NCBI GenBank assembly: GCA_965203045.1
Contig: OZ241850.1
Span: 434,001 to 498,000 of the forward strand
Length of the DNA stretch: 64,000 nucleotides
DNA from: G965203045 sp965203045
Lineage (GTDB): Bacteria; Pseudomonadota; Gammaproteobacteria; PS1; Pseudothioglobaceae
Direction of reading: 5' to 3'
This document shows, in pieces, positions 8,050-17,521 of this stretch. A program made the position numbers and the translations under genes. The notes beneath the pieces are model-generated. The model ran no database searches. It was not told where the DNA came from and worked only from the letters and a program-made list of their open reading frames with translations. How positions within the stretch are numbered: position 1 is the stretch's first letter; each line of letters begins with the position of its first letter.

Positions 8050-9945
8050 TTATTTTTTGGTATTATAAAATTCCTCACTCAAAGCAATATCATCTTTGGA
8101 AAGATTATATTTTTTATCTGCGCGTTCGCTAAAATTGACATACATTTGGTTCATATCCAACATTTCTACAAACAGCCTTTTCTGCTCATCCAAGCTTAGA
8201 TTTTTAAACTCTTGTTGTTTGAGTATTTTTTCTTTAAAATCTTTTGTTTTCACATTGTAATTTAGAAAATATCGTTCATAGAGTTGGTCAAAAAGTTCTG
8301 CTAATTCTGTTAAGTTTTTAGCTTTTAATATCTTTTCTTTTGCTTTTTCGTTCCATTTGGCAAGTTCAAAATAAACAATATCATCATTTTTATTTTGATT
8401 AACTACATTCAACACTCTTTTTTTTGTTATAGTGTTAACATAATCCATCTGTTCACATAAAATAAAATTATATTTCTTATTATTTTCCCTATTTAACTCC
8501 AGTACAGCTTGGGCTGTAGTTCCAGATCCGCCAAAAAAATCTAAAATAATCCCATTATTATCAAACATCATTATTGATTTAATAACTAGTTTAATCAGTC
8601 CAACTGGTTTTGGGTAATCAAACCCTTCTATATTTAGTTTTTTTAAATCATTTTTGCCAATTTCAGATAAATAGCCAGATATAATTTGGGAGTCATCCTC
8701 AGAAATGTTTTTTAATATTGAGTAAAAAGTGGAATATGCCTCTTCAAGTGGTTCTAATCTAACAATAATGCGTTTGCCACTGCTATGTTTTTCTAAAATG
8801 TACTCGCCAGATTCAATTTTTTTGTCAATTTCCTCTTTCTTTTTGGCGTCCCTTAATTCTTCTATTTCTTCGTAAAAAAGTCGCCTATCATAATTTGACT
8901 TCTTTTCGCTATTATATTTACCAAAAACTTTTCTAATAAAATCATCGTTTTTTATAAATTCTTTTCCATTAATTTTGATAATTTTTTTCTGAATACTTTT
9001 TTCTCTTCTTAAAGTTAAATTATCAATATTATTTTTGTAAACTAAAATATAATCATGCCCCTTAACTATCTCTTTAGCTTGCCCACCACCTTTTGCCCTT
9101 TGCCATACTAACAAACCTACAAATTTATTTCTTCCAAACAATTCGTCCATTAAAACCTTTAAATATGCTTGTTCATTATCATCACATTGCACAAATATAA
9201 CCCCCTCATTTTTTAAAAGTTTTTTGGCTATCTCTATTCTATTTCTCATAAATACTAACCAAGCAGAATGGTTAAAATTGTCATTATATCCAAGTTTGTT
9301 TAATTCTGTATTATACGGCGGATCAATATAAATCAGCTTTACCTTTCCAGCAAACTGCTCTTTGAGAGAATGCAAAGCTAGTAAATTATTACCTTTGATA
9401 ATTAGATTTTCTTTTATAGTCCCGTCCGTGTCTCTTTTGAGTTGTGTTACTTTTTGTTCACCTTGGGCAGTGTGTCGCCTCCAGTTTACAAACGCTTTTG
9501 GATCTTGAAGGCGGTCAATCTCGTCTCGTGCCAAAACTTGGTTAAAAAATATCTCATTTCGTTTTTGGTCTTCTTTAGTCATGCCGCCTTCAAGCACACA
9601 ATCCTTAAAGGGCCAGTCTAGAACCACTTCATTTCTTTCGCTTAATAATTTATTACCAACCCGCAAGCCAATTTTATTTTGATATTGTGTGTATGAATTA
9701 TCAAGTTTGTTTTCATCAATAAAAAATTTAAGGTCGTTATGCTTCAAAACAAAAACACCTCCCACTTTCATAAAAAACTTGTCTTTTGTTTGCTCATCAC
9801 TAAGCAAAAGTGCAATAAGATTTTCATCTAAACTATCAATTAAGTCTTTTAAAAGGGTTTGGTTAAGTTGTTTTGTGTTTTGGTCCCACAAACGAGAGTC
9901 TTTTTTGAATAATTTATAGAGATTATCTTTAAATGTTTTTTCCAT
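8050..9945 (-). CDS. Type III DNA-methyltransferase, Mod subunit (N6-adenine)
   Basis: A 631-residue methyltransferase with catalytic motif DPPY at residues 208-211 and the later S-adenosylmethionine-binding motif FGGSGTT at 471-477. DPPY before FxGxG is the beta-class order of type III Mod proteins. The ~250 residues between the motifs would hold the target-recognition domain. Mod alone methylates adenine on one strand of an asymmetric site and, with Res, directs restriction. It is the first gene of the mod-ymh-res operon and starts 40 bp beyond the 3' end of a tRNA-Pro gene. I saw no simple-sequence repeat in it that would suggest phase variation. Confidence 0.93.
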   Translation of the reverse strand: MEKTFKDNLYKLFKKDSRLWDQNTKQLNQTLLKDLIDSLDENLIALLLSDEQTKDKFFMKVGGVFVLKHNDLKFFIDENKLDNSYTQYQNKIGLRVGNKLLSERNEVVLDWPFKDCVLEGGMTKEDQKRNEIFFNQVLARDEIDRLQDPKAFVNWRRHTAQGEQKVTQLKRDTDGTIKENLIIKGNNLLALHSLKEQFAGKVKLIYIDPPYNTELNKLGYNDNFNHSAWLVFMRNRIEIAKKLLKNEGVIFVQCDDNEQAYLKVLMDELFGRNKFVGLLVWQRAKGGGQAKEIVKGHDYILVYKNNIDNLTLRREKSIQKKIIKINGKEFIKNDDFIRKVFGKYNSEKKSNYDRRLFYEEIEELRDAKKKEEIDKKIESGEYILEKHSSGKRIIVRLEPLEEAYSTFYSILKNISEDDSQIISGYLSEIGKNDLKKLNIEGFDYPKPVGLIKLVIKSIMMFDNNGIILDFFGGSGTTAQAVLELNRENNKKYNFILCEQMDYVNTITKKRVLNVVNQNKNDDIVYFELAKWNEKAKEKILKAKNLTELAELFDQLYERYFLNYNVKTKDFKEKILKQQEFKNLSLDEQKRLFVEMLDMNQMYVNFSERADKKYNLSKDDIALSEEFYNTKK

Positions 9946-9985
9946 AATAAAAACTTATTTAATTAGCCCACCACCTAAACCAAAA

Positions 9986-10062
9986 TGGTCGGGGAGGCAG
10001 GATTTGAACCTACGACCACTTGACCCCCAGTCAAGTGCGCTACCAGACTGCGCTACACCCCG
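9986..10062 (-). tRNA. tRNA-Pro (anticodon GGG)
   Basis: The minus strand from 10062 to 9986 folds as a 77-nt cloverleaf. The acceptor stem CGGGGTG/CTCCCCG has one unusual pairing region typical of proline tRNAs, the D-arm holds AGCGCAGTCTGGTAGCGC, the anticodon loop is CTGGGGG with GGG at 34-36, the T-loop is GGTTCAAATCC, and CCA is encoded. It lies 4 bp after the metG stop and its 3' end faces the restriction-modification region, a common layout for island insertion points. Confidence 0.95.
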
Positions 10063-10066
10063 AAGA

Positions 10067-11704
10067 TTATGATTTAATAATAGCGGCTATTTTATCATCA
10101 TCAATGCGACTTATAAGCGGTTTAAATGGAGCTATACGATGCTTGGTTAGCGGATGGTCTAAGTCGTGCCAATCTAGTTTAGTATTTAGAAAATCAGCCG
10201 ATTTTGCAGCGGTGGTGGGTAGTACTGGTGATAGATAGGTCATAATTACTCTAAATAAATTCAAGCCAAGACTGGTGATGTCATGGGTTTTAGCTTGCAT
10301 ATTTTCATCTTTTATCATGTGCCAAGGTTTGTTGTTATCAATGTATCTATTTGCTCTATCTGCTAGCTGCATTATGAGGCGCATTGCTTGGGAGTATTGG
10401 CGATTTTGGTAGTGTTTTTTAATATGCTCGCCGCTTGCTACAAATTGCCTATATAGCTCTAGGTCATCTACAAAAGCGGATAAATTGCGGTTGAATCTTT
10501 TAACCACAAACCCAGCGCAACGACTAGCGATATTTACTACTTTACCTACCAAATCAGTGTTAATTCGTTGTTTAAAATCAGCTAAATTAAGGTCAATATC
10601 ATCAATTTTATCGGAGAGTTTATAGGCGTAATAGTAGCGCAAATATTCAGGATTAAGATGGTTTAGGTAAGCTCTAGCGGTGATAAAGGTGCCACGAGAT
10701 TTACTCATTTTTTGACCATTTATAGTTAAAAACCCATGAGCAAAAATACCGCTAGGGGGGCGATAGCCCGCCCCCATTAGCATAGCGGGCCAAAATAGGG
10801 CGTGAAAGTAGAGAATATCCTTGCCAATAAAATGAAATACCTCAGCCTTGCTATTGCTATTCCAATAACTATCAAAATCAATATTTTTTAGTTGACAAAG
10901 TTTTTTAAAACTGGCTAAATAACCAATAGGCGCATCTAGCCATACATAAAAATATTTACCTTTATGCCCTGGAATTTCAAAGCCAAAGTAAGGAGCATCA
11001 CGAGAGATATCCCAGTCTTTTAAGCCATTTGCAAACCACTCGTCCAATTTATTACTCATTTGGGTTTGTAGACTGCCAACCTTAGTCCATTTTTTTAAGG
11101 TTTTTTCAAATTGGGCTAAATCAAAAAAATAATGCTCAGACTTTTTGGTAATAGGCGTACTACCTGATAAAACTGAATAAGAATTTTTAAGCTCTAAAGC
11201 GCTATAAGTAGCGCCGCAAGCCTCGCAATTATCACCATATTGGTCAGCAACTCCACATTTTGGGCACTCACCTTTTATAAATCTATCGGCTAAAAATAAG
11301 CCTTTTTCTTTATCAAAAGCCTGAGATATAGTGCGTTTTTTAATATAACCTTTGCTGTTTAACTTTTGGTAAATATCATTAGAGATTGCCTGATTTTCAG
11401 CACTATGGGTGGAATGATAATGACTAAAATCAATACAAAAATCAGCAAAATCTTGACGGTGCTGCAAATTAACTCTCTCAATCAATGCCTCAGGGGTAGT
11501 GCCTAATTCTTCAGCTTTTAGCATAATTGCACTACCGTGGGCATCATCAGCACAAACAAAATGACACTCACAATCCATTGCGCGCATAAACCGCACCCAA
11601 ATATCGGCTTGGATATATTCTAGTAAATGTCCTAAATGAATTTCACCATTGGCATAGGGAAGAGCTGCGGTTACTAAAATTTGACGCTTTGTGCTCGTAG
11701 GCAT
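10067..11704 (-). CDS. metG: Methionyl-tRNA synthetase
   Basis: A 545-residue class I synthetase that charges tRNA-Met. It shows the HIGH-type site in ALPYANGEIHLGHLLEY near the N-terminus, a zinc knuckle CPKCGVADQYGDNCEACG around residues 145-160 and the KMSKS loop as QKMSKSRG. It ends soon after the anticodon-binding helical domain, so the C-terminal EMAP/Trbp111-like dimerisation domain of the 677-residue E. coli enzyme is missing. That shorter form occurs in other bacteria. It is followed at 4 bp by tRNA-Pro. The next gene, mrp, is divergent. Confidence 0.97.
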   Translation of the reverse strand: MPTSTKRQILVTAALPYANGEIHLGHLLEYIQADIWVRFMRAMDCECHFVCADDAHGSAIMLKAEELGTTPEALIERVNLQHRQDFADFCIDFSHYHSTHSAENQAISNDIYQKLNSKGYIKKRTISQAFDKEKGLFLADRFIKGECPKCGVADQYGDNCEACGATYSALELKNSYSVLSGSTPITKKSEHYFFDLAQFEKTLKKWTKVGSLQTQMSNKLDEWFANGLKDWDISRDAPYFGFEIPGHKGKYFYVWLDAPIGYLASFKKLCQLKNIDFDSYWNSNSKAEVFHFIGKDILYFHALFWPAMLMGAGYRPPSGIFAHGFLTINGQKMSKSRGTFITARAYLNHLNPEYLRYYYAYKLSDKIDDIDLNLADFKQRINTDLVGKVVNIASRCAGFVVKRFNRNLSAFVDDLELYRQFVASGEHIKKHYQNRQYSQAMRLIMQLADRANRYIDNNKPWHMIKDENMQAKTHDITSLGLNLFRVIMTYLSPVLPTTAAKSADFLNTKLDWHDLDHPLTKHRIAPFKPLISRIDDDKIAAIIKS

Positions 11705-11872
11705 TAAAAGTTTATAAAAACTGGCGATTTTATCATAATCCTAACAAGGCTGTTAGCCATAAAAAATGCTATTTAGAAAAATTAAAATAATGTATCTTTA
11801 GCAAAAATTAAGATTAATTTATGGGTGGTAATGATAAAATACAATGTTATTTTCCCATTAAATTTAAGCGCT

Positions 11873-12943
11873 ATGAATAATCAGCAAGTAGAACAAATTT
11901 TAACCGAAGTTTTTGATAAACACACCAACTTAGACATTGTTGAGGCTAAATTAGTTAAAAATATTAATATTAGTGGTAATAAAGTAGATGTTGATATTGA
12001 GTTTGACTATCCTGCTAAAAGTTATCATCAGCAATTAAGCGATGATATCAATAAAGCCCTAGCTAATGCTGACCTTAATGCTAGTGTTAATATTAAAACC
12101 AAAATTGTCCCCTATAGCGTCCAAAAAGGTGTTAATCCAATAAATGAGGTAAAAAATATAATTGCTGTTGCATCAGGTAAAGGCGGCGTTGGCAAATCAA
12201 CTACTGCGGTTAATATTGCCCTTGGCCTACAAGCTGAGGGAGCAAAAGTAGCGATTTTGGATGCTGATATTTATGGTCCCAGCCAGCCACGAATGCTTGG
12301 TGTGCATAAACGTAAACCTGAGAGCACCGCAGAAGGCAAATTACTACCAGTGCTAGGTCATAGAATGCAAAGTATGTCTATTGGCTATTTGGTAGGTGAA
12401 GAATCACCAATGATTTGGCGAGGACCAATGGTAACTCAAGCCTTAGAACAAATGCTAAGAGATACGCTGTGGCGGGGTGTAGATTATATGGTTATTGACT
12501 TACCGCCCGGGACTGGTGATACTCAACTCACTCTTTCACAGAAAATTCCAGTAAGTGGGGCTGTTATTGTTACTACTCCCCAAGATATTGCCCTACTTGA
12601 TGCTAAAAAAGGTTTGAAAATGTTTGAAAAAGTCAATGTGCCAATTTTGGGCATAGTGGAGAATATGAGTCTGCATATATGTTCTAAATGTGGTAATGAA
12701 GAACCTATTTTTGGCACTGGTGGTGGCAAAAAAATGGCAGAAGAAGCGGAGGTAAATTTCTTAGGGTCTTTACCCTTAGAAACAGATATTCGCACTGATA
12801 CTGATGAAGGTAATCCAACAGTTGCCAAGTCCCCTAATAGTCGCAGCGCTGAAATCTATCGCGAAATAGCGCGCAAACTGGCAGCGAAACTTAGCCAACA
12901 AGACAAGGCAATAGCTAAATTCCCCAGTATTACTATTGAGTAG
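11873..12943 (+). CDS. mrp: Mrp/ApbC-family P-loop iron-sulfur carrier
   Basis: A 356-residue protein with an N-terminal MIP18-like domain (starting MNNQQVEQILTEVFD) and a ParA/MinD-type ATPase with the deviant Walker A SGKGGVGKST. A CxxC pair in HICSKCGNEEP is used by this family to hold and transfer a [4Fe-4S] cluster to apoproteins. I chose the ATG at 11873 because family members begin there; an in-frame ATG at 11825 would add 16 residues of unlikely sequence. A membrane protease gene follows at 14 bp. Confidence 0.92.
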   Translation: MNNQQVEQILTEVFDKHTNLDIVEAKLVKNINISGNKVDVDIEFDYPAKSYHQQLSDDINKALANADLNASVNIKTKIVPYSVQKGVNPINEVKNIIAVASGKGGVGKSTTAVNIALGLQAEGAKVAILDADIYGPSQPRMLGVHKRKPESTAEGKLLPVLGHRMQSMSIGYLVGEESPMIWRGPMVTQALEQMLRDTLWRGVDYMVIDLPPGTGDTQLTLSQKIPVSGAVIVTTPQDIALLDAKKGLKMFEKVNVPILGIVENMSLHICSKCGNEEPIFGTGGGKKMAEEAEVNFLGSLPLETDIRTDTDEGNPTVAKSPNSRSAEIYREIARKLAAKLSQQDKAIAKFPSITIE

Positions 12944-12957
12944 GTGAGGATTTTAAA

Positions 12958-14202
12958 ATGAGTGTGCTATTTACCGCGATTTTTTTATTTGCTATTGTTG
13001 CCTATGTTGGGCTTAGTTACTACTTGCACATGCGTCAAATTAGGGCAATTAATAAATCTTTTGGGCAAGTTCCTAAACAATTTAGTAAAAAAATATCCTT
13101 ACAACAGCATCAAAAAGCAGGCAATTACACTAAGGCTAAATTGGGCTTCTCATTAAAACAAACTATTTTTGGTATAGCAATTTTACTGCTGTGGACCTTA
13201 GGGGGTGGTTTGGATTTACTAGATAAGTTTTTAGTCCAATTTGGATTAGGGCCTATCTGGTTAGGTGTTGTATTTATGCTGAGTTTTATTTTTATTAACT
13301 ATTTAATTGAAATCCCGCTTAGTTTTTATAAAACATTTGTGCTGGAAGAAAAATTTGGTTTTAACAACAGCACCAAAAAGATATTTTTAAGCGATATGGT
13401 AAAAGGTTTATTACTAGGGGTGTTAATAGCGCTGCCACTTGTGTATTTGATATTATATTTAATGAATGTCAGCGGTGGTTGGTGGTGGTTCTTTGTATGG
13501 TTGGTTTTGGTTGGGGTGTCAATGCTTATGATGTGGGTCTATCCAAACTATATTGCACCATTATTTAATAAATTTAAAGCTCTTGATAATAAGGGGTTAA
13601 CTACTAAAATCACCAACCTGCTAGCCAAAACTGGCTTTAGTAGCAATGGTATTTTTGTAATGGATGGTTCAAAGCGCAGTAGTCATGGTAATGCTTATTT
13701 CACTGGGCTTGGCAAGCAAAAACGCATTGTATTTTTTGATACTTTGCTAAAAGGCTTATCAGACAATGAAATATTAGCAGTGCTAGGACACGAGCTTGGA
13801 CACTTCGCCCACAAACACATCAAAAAACAAATGATAGGGGCTTTTATTATTATGCTAGTAGCGCTGGCTATTTTGGGTTATTTGATTGACCAACATTGGT
13901 TTTATCAAGGTTTAGGCGTTGATACCTACACTAATTATCTAGCGCTGATTTTATTCTTACTCATTAGCCCAGTATTTAGCTTTTTTATCCAGCCGCTACA
14001 AAATTCCCTATCAAGAAAGCACGAATATCAAGCAGATGCTTTTGCCGCTAAGCATACCAATGCTGATGATTTAATCCTTGCGCTGGTTGGCTTATACCGA
14101 GATAATGCTAGCACATTGACACCAGATAGTTATTATTCGTTATTTTATGATACCCATCCTAGCGCCAGTTTAAGAATTAGCCATCTGAAAAAGGAGGAGT
14201 GA
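12958..14202 (+). CDS. M48 family (Ste24-like) membrane zinc metalloprotease
   Basis: A 414-residue integral membrane protein with several hydrophobic helices and the zinc-protease motif HELGH within VLGHELGHFAHKHIKKQ. A second metal-ligand region, KHEYQADAFAA, lies downstream, as in CAAX prenyl protease 1-like bacterial M48 proteins. The N-terminal 'peptidase M48 N' helices (including FKTFVLEEKFGFNNSTKK-like sequence) are present, so the family assignment is firm. Its substrate in bacteria is unknown, probably misfolded membrane proteins. A GAGG ribosome-binding site precedes the start, and the stop overlaps the next gene by 4 bp (ATGA). Confidence 0.92.
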   Translation: MSVLFTAIFLFAIVAYVGLSYYLHMRQIRAINKSFGQVPKQFSKKISLQQHQKAGNYTKAKLGFSLKQTIFGIAILLLWTLGGGLDLLDKFLVQFGLGPIWLGVVFMLSFIFINYLIEIPLSFYKTFVLEEKFGFNNSTKKIFLSDMVKGLLLGVLIALPLVYLILYLMNVSGGWWWFFVWLVLVGVSMLMMWVYPNYIAPLFNKFKALDNKGLTTKITNLLAKTGFSSNGIFVMDGSKRSSHGNAYFTGLGKQKRIVFFDTLLKGLSDNEILAVLGHELGHFAHKHIKKQMIGAFIIMLVALAILGYLIDQHWFYQGLGVDTYTNYLALILFLLISPVFSFFIQPLQNSLSRKHEYQADAFAAKHTNADDLILALVGLYRDNASTLTPDSYYSLFYDTHPSASLRISHLKKEE

Positions 14203-14486
14203 TGAAAATTATAAATTTTTTGCTACTAATATCACTTGTGATATTTGCTGTTGCAGATGATAGCCAATGGAAGGATTTACACGACGAATCTTGCGTGGCT
14301 TGCCATTTTGTTGTTCATGATGGAGAGTTCTATACCAGCGATACCCGTAAGATGAAAACTTATGCCCAAATTGGTGGTCAAGTTAGTCGCTGCGTGCAAA
14401 GATTTAATATAGAATGGTTTCCCGAAGAAGAAGTAGGGATGACTAAATACCTTAACAAGCTTTACTATCATTTTCCAGTTAAATAG
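14199..14486 (+). CDS. Small periplasmic c-type cytochrome, single haem
   Basis: A 95-residue protein with a signal peptide (hydrophobic residues 4-18, cleavage near AVA-DD) and one haem c attachment site, SCVACH, at residues 31-36. The rest is short and has a possible distal Met in EEVGMTKYLNKLYYHF. It overlaps the protease gene by 4 bp and is followed at 9 bp by rsgA. It is probably an electron-transfer subunit or a diheme-partner-like cytochrome in the periplasm; the redox partner is not evident from the neighbours. Confidence 0.82.
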   Translation: MMKIINFLLLISLVIFAVADDSQWKDLHDESCVACHFVVHDGEFYTSDTRKMKTYAQIGGQVSRCVQRFNIEWFPEEEVGMTKYLNKLYYHFPVK

Positions 14487-14495
14487 TTAAGTATT

Positions 14496-15341
14496 TTGCA
14501 AGCACTGGTAATTGCAGGACATAAGAATACTACTGATATTAAAATAAATGGCAGAGATATTTTTGCTGTTAATAAACGTAAAAGCGTGCCTGCTTTAGTA
14601 GCTGGTGATGTGGTTATAGTAGAACAATTAAGCGGCAAATATATTATTACCAAACTAAACAAACGTAAAAATCTACTCACGCGTAATCACAAAGCCGTTG
14701 CCAGTAATTTAGATTACTTAATATTAGTGGTAGCGCTGAAGCCACACTACCAATTTCAATTAATTGACCGCTATTTGGTAATTGCAAGGATGATGAATAT
14801 TCCTGTTAAGATTATGGTCAATAAGATTGATTTAATAAAGGATGCTAAACAATTAAAACAAGATTTCAAAACTTATACTAATTTAGGTTATAACACCTAT
14901 TTTATTAGCATTGCTAAAAAAATTAACTTAGAGAATTTATCAAAAAACCTGAGCAATAAACGTTATATATTACTTGGTCAATCTGGAGTTGGTAAAACTA
15001 GTATCAGCAATTACTTAGTGCCGAGACTAAAACTAAAAACCAATCCACTGGATAAAGATAATAAAGGCAAACACACAACTACCAACACCACACTTTACCA
15101 TAGCAAATATGGCCAAATTATTGACTCGCCGGGAATGCGAGAATTTGGGTTAACAAACCTCAAGCCAAACCAAATAGAAAAAGGTTTTATTGAGATTAAT
15201 GCCAAAGGCAAACACTGTAAATTCCGCAACTGTGTCCACTTAGATGAACCAAACTGCGCCGTTAAAAGCGCGGTTTATGCAAAGCATATCAACCATAAGC
15301 GCTATCAAAGTTATATTGATTTAATAAAAACATCATTATAA
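14496..15341 (+). CDS. rsgA: Ribosome small-subunit-dependent GTPase A
   Basis: A 281-residue circularly permuted GTPase that helps 30S maturation. An N-terminal OB fold is followed by motifs in permuted order: NKIDL (G4), GQSGVGKTS (G1 P-loop), KGKHTTTNT (G2) and DSPGM (G3), then a C-terminal zinc finger CKFRNCVHLDEPNCAV. It starts with TTG at 14496. No ATG suits the family's N-terminus. It converges on pnp with 6 bp between the stops. Confidence 0.96.
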   Translation: MQALVIAGHKNTTDIKINGRDIFAVNKRKSVPALVAGDVVIVEQLSGKYIITKLNKRKNLLTRNHKAVASNLDYLILVVALKPHYQFQLIDRYLVIARMMNIPVKIMVNKIDLIKDAKQLKQDFKTYTNLGYNTYFISIAKKINLENLSKNLSNKRYILLGQSGVGKTSISNYLVPRLKLKTNPLDKDNKGKHTTTNTTLYHSKYGQIIDSPGMREFGLTNLKPNQIEKGFIEINAKGKHCKFRNCVHLDEPNCAVKSAVYAKHINHKRYQSYIDLIKTSL

Positions 15342-15347
15342 AGCGCA

Positions 15348-17450
15348 TTAAGAATTACCTTGATTTAATAATACTTTGCGTGATAGTTTAATTTTGCCAC
15401 TTCTATCAACACCTATTACCTTTACTTCAATTTCCTCACCCTCTGCTAAATGGTCGCTGACTTTGGCAATTCTTTGGTGGTCAATTTCAGAGATGTGTAA
15501 TAAGCCATCTTGATTAGGCATAATGGTAATAAAGGCGCCAAAATCCACAATTTTAGAAATCACGCCACGATAAACCTTACCCACTTCAGGACTGGCAGTA
15601 GTGTCTTTGACCATTTGTAATGCGATGTTAAAATTATGCTCACTATTAGCAAAAATAGTTACCTCGCCCTCATCGTTAACATCAATACTAGCGCCACTTT
15701 TAGCAATAATACCTTTAATAGTTTCACCACCTTTGCCAATTAGGTCGCGAATTTTATCTTTATCAATTTGAATGACTTGGCTTTTAGGAATATTATCATT
15801 GTTTTTATTAGGTTCATGAATAACTTTATTCATCTCTCCTAGAATATATAGCCGCGCTTTTTTAGCTTTTTGCAGGGCAATTTGGATAATTTGTTCGGTA
15901 ATGCCACTAATTTTAATATCCATTTGCAAAGCATTAATACCATCACTAGTCCCAGCAACTTTAAAATCCATATCACCCAAATGGTCCTCATCACCTAAAA
16001 TATCAGTAAGCACTTGAAAATTATCACTATCCTCGTCTTTGACCAACCCCATAGCAATACCTGCTACTGGGGATTTCAGTGGCACACCAGCATCCATTAA
16101 CGACAAACTAGCACCACAAACACTAGCCATTGAACTTGAACCGTTAGACTCAGTAATTTCACTAACAACCCTAATAGTATAAGGATAATCTTCAATGCTA
16201 GGCAAACAAGCAGCAATGCCGCGCCGAGCAAGGCGACCGTGACCAATTTCACGACGTTTTACCGCCCCTAGCATACCAGTTTCACCAACACAATAAGGAG
16301 GAAAGTTGTAGTGCATCAAAAAATAATCTTCTACTCTATTATTATTATTGAGCGTCTCTAACAATTGGGCATCACGTTTAGTCCCTAGGGTGGTTGCCAC
16401 CAGCGCTTGAGTTTCTCCGCGAGTAAATAAGGCAGAACCATGAGCACTACTTAGCACACTGGTTTGAATATCAAGAGCGCGTACGCTATCGGTATCGCGA
16501 CCATCAATACGTTTCTCACCAGCTAAAATGCGGCTACGAACAATAGTTTTTTCTAACTTTTTCATCAAAGTTAGCACCGCTTTGGCATCAATCTCAGCCT
16601 CTTCATCAACAAACTGCGCCTCTACTTTATCTTTAATATCAGCAATTGCATCATAACGCGCCACCTTTTCGCTAATTTGATAAGCCTCAGTCAGGTCTTT
16701 ACTAAACTTTTTAGTTAATTGTTGATAGACCTTATCATCAATGGTGGTTGCTTGCCATTCTAACTGCGGGATATTAACACTGGCTGCAAACTCAGAGATA
16801 GCATCAATAACAGAGCTAAAAGCATTATGAGCAAACATTACAGAACCTAGCATTATCTCTTCACTTAGTTGCTTAGCTTCTGATTCTACCATAAGCACCG
16901 CTTCTCGCGTCCCAGCAACCACCATATCTAGTTGTGAATTTTCCAACTGCCGATAGCTTGGATTTAAGTGATATTTACCCTCCCAATAACCAACTCGGGC
17001 AGCCGCGATTGGTCCATTAAAAGGTAGCCCAGAAATACTAAGAGCAGCAGAAGCACCAAGCATTGCCAAAATATCTGGGTCGGTATTATTATCTGCTGAA
17101 ATAACAGTGCAAACAATTTGGACTTCACTCATATAACCATCGGCAAATAAAGGACGAACAGGACGGTCAATTAAACGAGAAGTGAGTACTTCTTTTTCAC
17201 TGGGACGCCCTTCGCGTTTTAAATAACCGCCGGGAATTTTACCAGCGGCATAACTTTTTTCAATATAATCAACCGATAGTGGAAAAAAGTCCTTATTAGG
17301 GTCGGTTTCTTTTTTAGCAACCACAGTTACCAAAACTTGTGTTTTACCTGTACTTGCTAGCACAGCGGCGGTTGCTTGCCTAGCAATTCTACCTGTTTCT
17401 AAATTAATAGCATGGTCGCCAAATTGAAATGTTTTTTTAATAATATTCAC
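15348..17450 (-). CDS. pnp: Polynucleotide phosphorylase
   Basis: A 700-residue 3'-5' phosphorolytic exoribonuclease. It has two RNase PH-like halves, a KH domain (IRDLIGKGGETIKGIIAKSG, about residues 555-575) and a C-terminal S1 domain (GAFITIMPNQDGLLHISEI). Length matches the 711-residue E. coli enzyme. It normally follows rpsO directly; here prfB lies between them. It acts in mRNA turnover, often with RNase E. Confidence 0.98.
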   Translation of the reverse strand: MNIIKKTFQFGDHAINLETGRIARQATAAVLASTGKTQVLVTVVAKKETDPNKDFFPLSVDYIEKSYAAGKIPGGYLKREGRPSEKEVLTSRLIDRPVRPLFADGYMSEVQIVCTVISADNNTDPDILAMLGASAALSISGLPFNGPIAAARVGYWEGKYHLNPSYRQLENSQLDMVVAGTREAVLMVESEAKQLSEEIMLGSVMFAHNAFSSVIDAISEFAASVNIPQLEWQATTIDDKVYQQLTKKFSKDLTEAYQISEKVARYDAIADIKDKVEAQFVDEEAEIDAKAVLTLMKKLEKTIVRSRILAGEKRIDGRDTDSVRALDIQTSVLSSAHGSALFTRGETQALVATTLGTKRDAQLLETLNNNNRVEDYFLMHYNFPPYCVGETGMLGAVKRREIGHGRLARRGIAACLPSIEDYPYTIRVVSEITESNGSSSMASVCGASLSLMDAGVPLKSPVAGIAMGLVKDEDSDNFQVLTDILGDEDHLGDMDFKVAGTSDGINALQMDIKISGITEQIIQIALQKAKKARLYILGEMNKVIHEPNKNNDNIPKSQVIQIDKDKIRDLIGKGGETIKGIIAKSGASIDVNDEGEVTIFANSEHNFNIALQMVKDTTASPEVGKVYRGVISKIVDFGAFITIMPNQDGLLHISEIDHQRIAKVSDHLAEGEEIEVKVIGVDRSGKIKLSRKVLLNQGNS

Positions 17451-17521
17451 TATCTATCCTTACTAAATATGTTATTGCAACACGGTTAAAAATAACGCCA
17501 ATTATCCCATAAATTAAGCAT

